From Atopobiaceae bacterium (lineage in GTDB: Bacteria > Actinomycetota > Coriobacteriia > Coriobacteriales > Atopobiaceae): a stretch of DNA of 5,212 bases. Below the pieces are notes generated by a model. It was not told where the DNA came from and did no database searches. It worked only from the letters and a program-made list of their open reading frames with translations. This document shows, one piece after another, positions 1 through 5,212 of this stretch. Made by a program: the position numbers and the translations under genes. Location: assembly GCA_017510875.1 (NCBI GenBank), contig JAFWLX010000033.1, positions 1-5,212 on the forward strand, written 5' to 3'. Positions within the stretch are counted from its first letter, which is position 1. Each line of letters opens with the position of its first letter.

Positions 1-2271
1 ACCAATCTCAATCTGCTTGATGTTCTTGGTGTCGACGAAGGCGTTGAGTGATTCTTCATCGGCCGGCTGCACAATAGTACTCGGCAGCTCGCGAATGCCT
101 TGAATCTCGAATGTCTCGGTATCGCGATCGTAGCTGAACTCGAGGTACTTTGTCTCGCCATCCTGATCGATGCGCGAGCGATACTCGATGGTCGAGGGGT
201 TCTTAGAGACCATGTCAACTGCCAGAGGTATGCCATTCAGGCAAATCCACTCGCCGGAAAAATCGCAGTGCATGACGCCATCGTTCTCGATGGCAAGGTA
301 TTCGTCACGACCGTAATTGGTAACAGTGCCCTCTAGCTCGTTGTAGGCACCGATCTCAAGCGCGTAATCCTGCACCATATCGGCCAGGTCGTCACTCATG
401 GGAATGGAGAAAGAGGTCTCCTCGATGGTCGGCTCGGTCTTGGTGTACTGCCTGAAGGGCTCTACGTCGAGCTTCTTGGGCTCCAGACCGGTAAGGTTAC
501 GCACATAGTTGCCCAGCTCCTCGTTTAGGGCGCCGGCAATCTTGTAGTAGTAGAGCGCCTTTACGTCCTCGCTCTCGCAGGGACCATCAAGGTACTTAAG
601 GGCGTAGGCAAGGCTTCCGAGCGAGTCCATAGATCCAGGGAAGTAGATAGAGATGCCCTGGGAGTCACTGGTGGAACCGCTGTCACGATGGTAGAGAACA
701 GTCTGTCCAATGAGCTCCTTGACCTTGGCCGACTCCTCGGGGAACGAGTCCACCGTGCGATCGACATAGTTCCCTAGGTCGATGGTGTTATAGATCTTGC
801 CTGCCGATCCAGCGTAGTGAGTTGAGTGCGAGGCGGCGCGGCCCATCTCTGCAAGCACCGAAAGGTCCTGCGAGGCCTTGGAAAGCTGCGCACGGCAAAG
901 CTCGCTATAGGCATCGTAGAGTTCGCTTGCCTTGGCCGCATCGAGCACGGCAAACGTGGTATCCCAGTTGAAGATAAATCCAACGTTGATGTTTTGCGTG
1001 GCGTAGTAGTCCATATAGGAATCTGCGATTGCCTGGCAAACGCGCGCGGGGCTCATGGTGGGATCTTCTTTCATGGCGGTGAGCCACGGCGTGTAGTCCC
1101 AACCGTCACCAGGCTCGGTCTCCTCGCTCACGGCGTAGTACTTGGCAAACCCGTCCAACGCATGCGTGACCTCAAGAGATGACATGAGGCAGGCGTCAAA
1201 GCCGATGATGTCAAACGCAGGATTGTCCAGATTGGGCTCGTACACGCTCGAGAGGGCGCTACGGATGTCGCTCAGCGAAAGCGCGTCACCAAAGATGGAG
1301 TCATTGCCATAACCAAAGGCGCCACCACCATGGTTCCAGAGTATCAGCATGGTGTGGTCGGCTGGATAGTTGTCCTTGCAATACGACAGGAACTCGGACA
1401 GGGTCTCGGGGACGCTGCTAGGTTGAAGCGGGAGGTTCTCAACCTCGCTGAACACGCCCTGCTTGTACAAGAAGCGCTGCGTACGGTTGGGATTGATGGA
1501 AGAGTTGCCCCAGCGAGTGGCACCACCAGTCTGGATGACGATGTTGATGTTGTCTGGCCATACATCCGCGCGCATCTCAGAGATGTCGGAGGAGGCAGCG
1601 CCCTTACCTGACGCTACTGTCACGTCATTGGTCACAGGAACAGATGATGCAACAGGCGTGACGGGGTTGAAGAGGTATGCAGGAAGCTCAAGGCCGTTGG
1701 CTTCAAGCTCGTCGGTATACTGCGTGAACATCTCGCTGAAATCCTTCTCTGTGCTTGGCTCACGCTCTGCCTTCATCTTCTCGACCATCGAGTATGTTGC
1801 CTGCGAGAGGTCGTTTTCTCCCTCGTCCTCGAGGTTTGAACCCACAATATAGACGCAGATGGTCCATGTGTCATCTTTGTCCACCGGATCGATCGCGGCT
1901 ATGCGTGCCGCTCCCTCTTCGTCGGCAGGACAGATCTTAAGGATTTCTTCTTTGGGTACGGGGTTGTTCTTTTCCTCTTTATAGTAGGTGCTCAGTCCTG
2001 TGCCGATGACAGTTTCGGGTAGCGTGCTCAGTACGGGCCAGAAGATGTACGCAAGAACGGCAATAACCGCAAGTGCCGTAACGGGCTTCTTAAGATAGAG
2101 GTTCCATACCCTGGTGCCTAGCGGTGCGTATTTGTAGTGCTCTTTCTCTAAATCACGCACCCTTTTGCGCTCTGCCTTCCAGAGGCGCCTTCTTTCTCTT
2201 AGGCGCGCAAAGAAACCTTGCTTTTGGGGCTGCTCGGGCGACTGAGCATCCTGCTGCTGGTTGTCATCCAT
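1..2271 (-). CDS. Membrane-anchored clostripain-family (C11) cysteine peptidase, 3' end cut off by window edge
   Basis: Translating the minus strand from the ATG at 2271 gives 757 codons with no stop, so the C-terminus lies outside the window. The N-terminus (1-62) is polar and very basic, with an Arg/Lys cluster at about 23-39 and K61-K62. A hydrophobic segment at about 63-81 follows, which by the positive-inside rule predicts a cytoplasmic tail and an extracellular catalytic part. The caspase-like C11 core spans about 135-560: first strand WTICVYIVGSNLE (136-148), second strand NINIVIQTGG (241-250), catalytic His314 in LWNHGGG, and catalytic Cys361 in GFDACLM. Asp359, two residues before the Cys, matches the S1 aspartate that gives family members Arg/Lys specificity. 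The ETEPGDGWDY block (384-393) is also typical. Residues about 600-757 form a separate, probably beta-rich region containing GEWICLNGIPL (673-683). The start is supported by a strong SD. The physiological substrate is unknown. The family assignment is firm; the topology is inferred. Confidence 0.92.
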   Translation of the reverse strand, partial: MDDNQQQDAQSPEQPQKQGFFARLRERRRLWKAERKRVRDLEKEHYKYAPLGTRVWNLYLKKPVTALAVIAVLAYIFWPVLSTLPETVIGTGLSTYYKEEKNNPVPKEEILKICPADEEGAARIAAIDPVDKDDTWTICVYIVGSNLEDEGENDLSQATYSMVEKMKAEREPSTEKDFSEMFTQYTDELEANGLELPAYLFNPVTPVASSVPVTNDVTVASGKGAASSDISEMRADVWPDNINIVIQTGGATRWGNSSINPNRTQRFLYKQGVFSEVENLPLQPSSVPETLSEFLSYCKDNYPADHTMLILWNHGGGAFGYGNDSIFGDALSLSDIRSALSSVYEPNLDNPAFDIIGFDACLMSSLEVTHALDGFAKYYAVSEETEPGDGWDYTPWLTAMKEDPTMSPARVCQAIADSYMDYYATQNINVGFIFNWDTTFAVLDAAKASELYDAYSELCRAQLSKASQDLSVLAEMGRAASHSTHYAGSAGKIYNTIDLGNYVDRTVDSFPEESAKVKELIGQTVLYHRDSGSTSDSQGISIYFPGSMDSLGSLAYALKYLDGPCESEDVKALYYYKIAGALNEELGNYVRNLTGLEPKKLDVEPFRQYTKTEPTIEETSFSIPMSDDLADMVQDYALEIGAYNELEGTVTNYGRDEYLAIENDGVMHCDFSGEWICLNGIPLAVDMVSKNPSTIEYRSRIDQDGETKYLEFSYDRDTETFEIQGIRELPSTIVQPADEESLNAFVDTKNIKQIEIG

Positions 2272-2275
2272 AGTA

Positions 2276-2284
2276 CCCTCCTCC
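2276..2284 (-). promoter_or_regulatory. Ribosome binding site of the C11 peptidase gene
   Basis: On the minus strand GGAGGAGGG ends four bases before the ATG at 2271. Its GGAGG core is eight bases from the start codon. This fixes the start of the peptidase, because no other ATG upstream in the frame has a comparable site. Confidence 0.8.
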
Positions 2285-2294
2285 ATCCGTCCAC

Positions 2295-2308
2295 ATTGTT
2301 TACACAAT
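2295..2308. repeat. Small inverted repeat ahead of the C11 peptidase gene
   Basis: ATTGT (2295-2299) and ACAAT (2304-2308) are perfect inverted arms around a 4-base centre, in an AT-rich patch 24 bases upstream of the peptidase start. If the weak promoter candidate at 2316-2344 is used, the repeat would sit at about the transcription start, where a repressor operator is often placed. A 5-bp arm can arise by chance, so this is only a candidate. Confidence 0.3.
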
Positions 2309-2315
2309 CATGACA

Positions 2316-2344
2316 AGTATCGCAGAGTTCACAGCCTTGTACAA
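2316..2344 (-). promoter_or_regulatory. Weak sigma-70-type promoter candidate for the C11 peptidase gene
   Basis: On the minus strand a -35-like TTGTAC (2339-2344) and a -10-like GATACT (2316-2321) are separated by exactly 17 bases. Each box matches the consensus only partly (about 3/6 and 4/6). The location is sensible: downstream of the leuS hairpin and about 45 bases before the peptidase start codon. It would give an independent transcript for the peptidase. Confidence 0.28.
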
Positions 2345-2349
2345 CGATG

Positions 2350-2385
2350 AGCAGCCCCAACGTCTTATTTGACGAAGGGGCTGCT
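2350..2385 (-). terminator. Strong hairpin after leuS, probable terminator without a clear U-tract
   Basis: On the minus strand the arms AGCAGCCCC and GGGGCTGCT pair perfectly over 9 bp. A 2x2 TT/TT internal loop follows, then a further 4-bp stem CGTC/GACG closed by a 6-base loop AAATAA. The hairpin begins 45 bases after the leuS stop codon and ends before the peptidase promoter candidate. The bases that follow (CATCGTTGTAC) include a few Ts but no canonical U-run, so termination efficiency is uncertain. It could instead act as an mRNA 3'-end stabiliser. The opposite strand also lacks a T-run, so no direction is strongly favoured by the tail. Confidence 0.55.
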
Positions 2386-2430
2386 TGCTGGCTTGCGCTG
2401 CCAGCCACGGATGGTCGGGACGGATGTCGC

Positions 2431-4983
2431 CTACACGGCTACGATGTTTACCAGGCGCCCAGGCACCACGATGACCTTCTTGATGTCCTTGCCTTCGATG
2501 AAGCTTGCCACTGCCTCTTTGGCTGCAGCCTCAAGCTCGTCTTTTGTGGCGTCGGCAGCCACGTCGATGCGGGCACGCAGCTTGCCCTTCACCTGCACGG
2601 CAATCTCAACTGTGTTGCTCTTGGCCAGCTCCTCGCTAAACGTAGGCCAAGGCTCGTCGTAGACCGATCCCTCAAGCCCAAGCGCCTCGTGGTAGAGCTC
2701 CTCGGCCCAGTGCGGACAGATGGGCGAGAGCATGGCGACGATGGCACGGGCAACCGCAGCGCACAGGGCCAGGTCGCGTTTGTCCTCCCCTACCTTGTTG
2801 AGGTATCCGCTGGCATCGTTGACCAGCTCCATCACAGCCGAGATGGCCGTGTTGAACTGATAGCGGTCAAAGTCGGCCGTGCACTTAAGGCCCATCTCGT
2901 GCATGCGGCGGAAGAGCTCTGCTGAAGTAGTGTCAAGTGACTTAGGGTCAACCTCAGCTTGAAGGTCAGCATTTTGTGCAAGGCCCCACACCGTACGCCA
3001 CGCGCGCTTGATAAAGCGGTTGGCGCCGGCAACCACTTCTTCGTCCCAGTTGAAGTCCTTCTCGGAGGGAGCAATGAATAGGATTGCCAGTCGCATGGTG
3101 TCGGCACCGTAGGGCCCAATTACGCTGGAGGGCGGAACCACGTTGCCCTTTGACTTGCTCATGGTATCGCCGTTAGCATCCTTTACCATGCCCTGGCAGA
3201 GCAGGTTCTCAAAGGGCTCGTCAAGGTCAATCATGCCCAGATCGCGCATGACCTTGGTCCAGAAACGCGAATAGAGCAGGTGCAGGATGGCGTGCTCGAT
3301 GCCGCCGATGTAGTTGTCAACCGGCATCCAGTGGTCAACGGATTCCTTTGAGAAGGGCAGCTCGGTGTTGTGAGGGTCACAGTAGCGCAGGAAGTACCAA
3401 CTTGAGCAAGTGAAGGTGTCCATGGTGTCGGTAATGCGCTTGGCAGGCTTGCCACACTTGGGGCAGGTGGTCTCATAGAAAGGCGCGTATTCTGCCAGCG
3501 TCTCGCCTGCACCAAGGTCAAGATCCTCGGGCAGCATCACAGGCAGCTGATCATAGGGCACCGGCACGTCACCACAGCAGTCACAATGGATCATGGGAAT
3601 GGGATTGCCCCAGTAGCGCTGGCGACTGATAAGCCAGTCGCGCAAACGGAACTGGACGGTCTTGCGACCCACGCCACGCTCTGCCAGATAGTCGATAATG
3701 GCATCCACGGCCTCTGAGTGCTTGCCACCCTTCATGCCCGTAAAGGGACCAGACTGAATGAGGTAGCCCTCGGCAACCATGGCATGGTCCCAATCGACGT
3801 TGGTGACCACCATATCCTTCTGGTCCTTGAGCTGCTCGTAGAGGGGATCATCCTTCTCGGCAATGATGGGCGGGATGGGAAGATCGTACTTGCGGGCAAA
3901 GTCAAAGTCGCGTTGGTCACCACAGGGGACGCCCATAACGGCACCTGTACCGTAATCAAGCAGGATGTAGTCGGCAATCCAAATGGGCAGCGGCTTGCCG
4001 GTAAGTGGGTTGATCACGTAACGGCCGGTAAAGACACCATGCTTCTCACGCTCTGAGCCCTGACGGTCAACCGAGGACACCTGCTCGATGGACTTCTTGA
4101 GCTCGAGGAAGTCCGCCTCGTGCTCGGTGCCGACCACCAGCTCGGCAGCAAGAGGGCTCTCGGGCGGCAGCAGGAAGAAAGTAGTGCCGTAGAGCGTGTC
4201 GGGGCGCGTGGTAAACACCGTGATGAGACGGTCAGTGGGCGTAACGCCGTCTTCTGCCGCAAGGGCAAAGTCGATCTCGGCGCCCTCCGAGCGGCCAATC
4301 CAGTTGCGCTGCTGCGCCTTCACGTTCTCGGGCCAACCGGTAAGCTGGTCAAGGTCGTCAAGCAGCTCCTGCGCGTAGTCGGTGATCTTGAGATACCACT
4401 GCGAGAGCTCGCGCTTCTCGGGTACCGACCCGCAGCGCCAGCACTTGCCATCGACCACCTGCTCGTTGGCAAGCACGGTGTTGCAGCTAGGGCACCAGTT
4501 GACCGGCGAGGTCGCACGGTATGCCAGGCCCTTCTCCCACATCTTGAGGAAGGCCCACTGGCCCCACTTGTAGTAGTCGGGGTCGCAGGTGCGCACCAGA
4601 CGATCGTAGTCGTACGAGAAGCCCATGCGCTTCATCGTGGCAATGGCCTGGTCCATGTTCTTGTAGGTCCAGGCGCCGGCCTGGGTGTTGTTCTTGATGG
4701 CGGCGTTTTCCGCCGGCAGGCCGAAGGCGTCAAAGCCCATGGGATGCAGCACCTCAAAGCCACGCATGCGGGCCTGGCGGGCCATGGCGTCGCCGATAGT
4801 GTAGTTGCGGGCATGGCCCATGTGGAGGTCTCCCGAGGGATAGGGGAACATCTCCAGCACGTACTTCTTGGGACGGCTGGAATCGTCGCGGGCCTTGAAG
4901 GTCTGGCCTTCGTCCCACACCTTCTGCCACTTGAGCTCTATCGCCTCGGCGTCGTATGCCGGGATGGTCTTCTCGTCTGCCAT
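2431..4983 (-). CDS. leuS: Leucyl-tRNA synthetase (LeuRS), complete
   Basis: This class I aminoacyl-tRNA synthetase charges tRNA-Leu with leucine in the cytoplasm, using ATP. The 850-residue product has normal bacterial LeuRS length and all expected modules. The class I HIGH motif appears as HMGH (54-57) in FPYPSGDLHMGH. A zinc-ribbon pair follows, CPSC (164-167) and CWRC (181-184). The CP1 editing domain (about 220-430) carries the threonine-rich TTRPDT (258-263) and GTGAVMGVP (345-353) followed by GDQRD (355-359), so the editing aspartates are kept. A second Cys cluster (467-470 with CPKC 507-510) precedes MDTFTCSSWYF (521-531). The KMSKS loop reads TMSKS (607-611). The anticodon-binding helical region and a C-terminal domain ending LVNIVAV complete the protein. 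The start at 4983 is supported by an SD 7 bases upstream, and the stop is TAG. The gene is single-copy and essential in most bacteria. Confidence 0.98.
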   Translation of the reverse strand: MADEKTIPAYDAEAIELKWQKVWDEGQTFKARDDSSRPKKYVLEMFPYPSGDLHMGHARNYTIGDAMARQARMRGFEVLHPMGFDAFGLPAENAAIKNNTQAGAWTYKNMDQAIATMKRMGFSYDYDRLVRTCDPDYYKWGQWAFLKMWEKGLAYRATSPVNWCPSCNTVLANEQVVDGKCWRCGSVPEKRELSQWYLKITDYAQELLDDLDQLTGWPENVKAQQRNWIGRSEGAEIDFALAAEDGVTPTDRLITVFTTRPDTLYGTTFFLLPPESPLAAELVVGTEHEADFLELKKSIEQVSSVDRQGSEREKHGVFTGRYVINPLTGKPLPIWIADYILLDYGTGAVMGVPCGDQRDFDFARKYDLPIPPIIAEKDDPLYEQLKDQKDMVVTNVDWDHAMVAEGYLIQSGPFTGMKGGKHSEAVDAIIDYLAERGVGRKTVQFRLRDWLISRQRYWGNPIPMIHCDCCGDVPVPYDQLPVMLPEDLDLGAGETLAEYAPFYETTCPKCGKPAKRITDTMDTFTCSSWYFLRYCDPHNTELPFSKESVDHWMPVDNYIGGIEHAILHLLYSRFWTKVMRDLGMIDLDEPFENLLCQGMVKDANGDTMSKSKGNVVPPSSVIGPYGADTMRLAILFIAPSEKDFNWDEEVVAGANRFIKRAWRTVWGLAQNADLQAEVDPKSLDTTSAELFRRMHEMGLKCTADFDRYQFNTAISAVMELVNDASGYLNKVGEDKRDLALCAAVARAIVAMLSPICPHWAEELYHEALGLEGSVYDEPWPTFSEELAKSNTVEIAVQVKGKLRARIDVAADATKDELEAAAKEAVASFIEGKDIKKVIVVPGRLVNIVAV

Positions 4984-4990
4984 GTGCTTG

Positions 4991-4997
4991 CCTTTCT
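4991..4997 (-). promoter_or_regulatory. Ribosome binding site of leuS
   Basis: AGAAAGG on the minus strand lies 7 bases from the leuS ATG. It is a moderate site, clearly weaker than the GGGGAGGTG that precedes the mini-ORF upstream. Confidence 0.65.
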
Positions 4998-5007
4998 ATC
5001 GCATCCA

Positions 5008-5089
5008 GCAGGGCTTGCCGCAAATGAACATGCATACAATCTGATAAGTATAGACCACTCGGCGATTTTCTGATTGCGGAAGCGCCCGC
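5008..5089 (-). repeat. Long interrupted inverted repeat in the leuS leader
   Basis: On the minus strand GCGGGCGCTTCCGCAA (5074-5089) can pair with TTGCGGCAAGCCCTGC (5008-5023). The helix has about 15 bp including one G-T wobble, interrupted by a single-base bulge on each side, and encloses about 50 bases. The 3' arm ends about 11 bases before the leuS SD. The 5' arm overlaps the short hairpin at 5080-5093, so the two structures cannot form together. It matters at RNA level only if transcription starts upstream of 5089. A start from the -10 candidate at 5047-5052 would exclude the 5' arm. Confidence 0.5.
5047..5052 (-). promoter_or_regulatory. Candidate -10 box of a leuS promoter
   Basis: The minus-strand hexamer TATACT matches the sigma-70 -10 consensus at 5/6 positions. 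It lies about 64 bases before the leuS ATG, in the only AT-rich patch of the upstream region. No convincing -35 is found at 16-18 bases, nor an extended -10 TG. If real, it gives a 5' UTR of roughly 55-60 bases and bypasses the upstream mini-ORF. Confidence 0.35.
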
Positions 5090-5093
5090 GCTT
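5080..5093 (-). repeat. GC-rich hairpin overlapping the mini-ORF stop codon
   Basis: AAGCGC and GCGCTT are perfect inverted arms around GG on the minus strand; a realistic fold is a 5-bp stem with loop CGGG. Its 5' edge overlaps the last two bases of the mini-ORF TAA. No T-run follows, so it is not a canonical terminator by itself. It shares bases with the 5' arm of the longer helix at 5074-5089. Confidence 0.4.
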
Positions 5094-5136
5094 AGCAGCT
5101 ACGCCGACGTGGGGCGCGGTTAAGTAGCAAACTCAT
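5092..5136 (-). CDS. Possible 14-residue leucine-run leader peptide upstream of leuS
   Basis: ATG at 5136 opens a 14-codon frame ending with TAA at 5094-5092, product MSLLLNRAPRRRSC. Three consecutive leucine codons, all different (TTG, CTA, CTT), occupy positions 3-5. The ORF has an exceptionally strong SD and lies about 108 bases before leuS, with a hairpin on its stop codon. This resembles amino-acid leader peptides used in attenuation. Against this, the same frame is open to the right window edge (5211), so it could be the tail of a longer reading frame. The best -10 candidate also lies downstream of it. No homology is claimed; the call rests on layout only. Confidence 0.3.
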   Translation of the reverse strand: MSLLLNRAPRRRSC

Positions 5137-5169
5137 CCGAACACCTCCCCTTTTCTTCAAACTCATCCG
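5128..5169. repeat. Direct repeat of a 12-bp element, exactly 30 bp apart
   Basis: CAAACTCATCCG occurs at 5128-5139 and again at 5158-5169, a 30-bp period (about three helical turns). The second copy runs into the 26-bp palindrome, so the core ACTCATCCG is present three times in all: twice in direct orientation and once inverted (5178-5186). Weaker identity continues a few bases past each copy. Confidence 0.7.
5142..5150 (-). promoter_or_regulatory. Strong Shine-Dalgarno before the mini-ORF
   Basis: GGGGAGGTG on the minus strand contains GGAGGTG, a 7-base match to the 16S rRNA anti-SD, with GGAGG 7 bases from the ATG at 5136. It is the strongest ribosome binding site in the window and yet leads only into a 14-codon frame. 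That is the main reason the mini-ORF is listed. Confidence 0.5.
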
Positions 5170-5186
5170 TACGCGTACGGATGAGT
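5161..5186. promoter_or_regulatory. Perfect 26-bp palindrome, candidate operator or dispersed palindromic repeat
   Basis: The half ACTCATCCGTACG (5161-5173) is followed at once by its exact reverse complement (5174-5186), with no mismatch and no spacer. A symmetric dimeric regulator binding here is one reading. A repetitive extragenic palindrome, or the terminator hairpin of a gene beyond the right edge, are others. As RNA it could form a stem of about 11 bp with a tetraloop, but only TTTGAAG follows on the minus strand and no T-run follows on the plus strand, so a terminator is less likely. Confidence 0.6.
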
Positions 5187-5212
5187 CCTGCACGATGGCG
5201 CATCCTTTCGCA

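Noticed and set aside
1463..1852. Plus-strand open frame of 129 codons inside the protease region
   Set aside because: It lies opposite the catalytic domain of the C11 peptidase, whose family motifs on the minus strand show which strand codes.
2405..2425. Two ACGGATG heptamers near the leuS 3' end resembling part of the palindrome half-site
   Set aside because: The heptamer also occurs inside coding sequence (for example near 1261), is short, and lacks the rest of the half-site, so it is likely coincidence.
2347..2925. 192-codon open frame on the plus strand over the leuS 3' end
   Set aside because: It starts inside the hairpin region and is antisense to the LeuRS C-terminal domain. No domain or SD supports it.
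4120..5073. 317-codon open frame on the plus strand opposite the leuS 5' half
   Set aside because: It is fully antisense to the N-terminal half of a well-conserved LeuRS. Its composition is the Gly/Val/Leu/Ala/His-rich type produced by reading the complement of biased codons, and it has no recognisable domain or good ribosome binding site.
5128..5186. CRISPR-like repeats
   Set aside because: The repeat is only 12 bp, has two direct copies with an 18-bp gap, and one copy is part of a palindrome. No array is present.
5000..5212. T-box riboswitch ahead of leuS
   Set aside because: The conserved T-box sequence (TGGNACCGCG type) and the long specifier stem are not found. Only the hexamer ACCGCG occurs, by coincidence, within the mini-ORF.
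5120..5212. Minus-strand frames open to the right edge (one ending at 5120, one at 5092) as the tail of an upstream gene
   Set aside because: Both run through the palindrome and its repeat and show no recognisable protein sequence. With only 30-40 codons, openness is not significant. They cannot be excluded without the next bases to the right.
5195..5212. Possible start of a divergent plus-strand gene (ATGGCGCATCC)
   Set aside because: Only six codons are visible and there is no clear SD; the GGATGAG at 5178-5184 upstream is a poor match.

Overview
The window looks like a chromosomal stretch from a mid-to-high-GC Gram-positive bacterium. The LeuRS sequence and the membrane-anchored clostripain-type protease suggest a Coriobacteriia (Olsenella/Atopobium/Collinsella-like) actinobacterium. 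That placement is an inference from protein style; no marker in the window proves it.

Both confident genes lie on the minus strand, so the biological order runs right to left. From about 5212 to 4984 there is a structured non-coding leader region. It holds a perfect 26-bp palindrome, an extra direct copy of its half-site exactly 30 bp away, a very strong Shine-Dalgarno followed by a 14-codon ORF with three consecutive leucine codons, two mutually exclusive inverted repeats, and a -10-like box. Next comes leuS (4983 to 2431), a complete 850-residue leucyl-tRNA synthetase. A 159-bp gap follows (2430 to 2272) with a strong hairpin that lacks a clear U-tract, a weak promoter candidate, a small inverted repeat and a good ribosome binding site. 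Last is a large C11 (clostripain-family) cysteine peptidase gene that starts at 2271 and runs off the left edge without a stop. Its 757 visible codons fill the whole left part of the window, including stretches where opposite-strand reading frames could mislead.

The two genes are co-oriented, but the hairpin between them and the unrelated functions (translation versus cell-surface proteolysis) suggest separate transcription units. The points most worth a second look are the leuS upstream region, where a leucine-rich mini-ORF and competing helices would fit ribosome-mediated attenuation by leucyl-tRNA supply, and the architecture of the C11 protease: an N-terminal membrane anchor, a roughly 75-residue insertion in the catalytic domain, and no basic residue where relatives self-cleave. 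No tRNA, rRNA, CRISPR array or insertion sequence was recognised.
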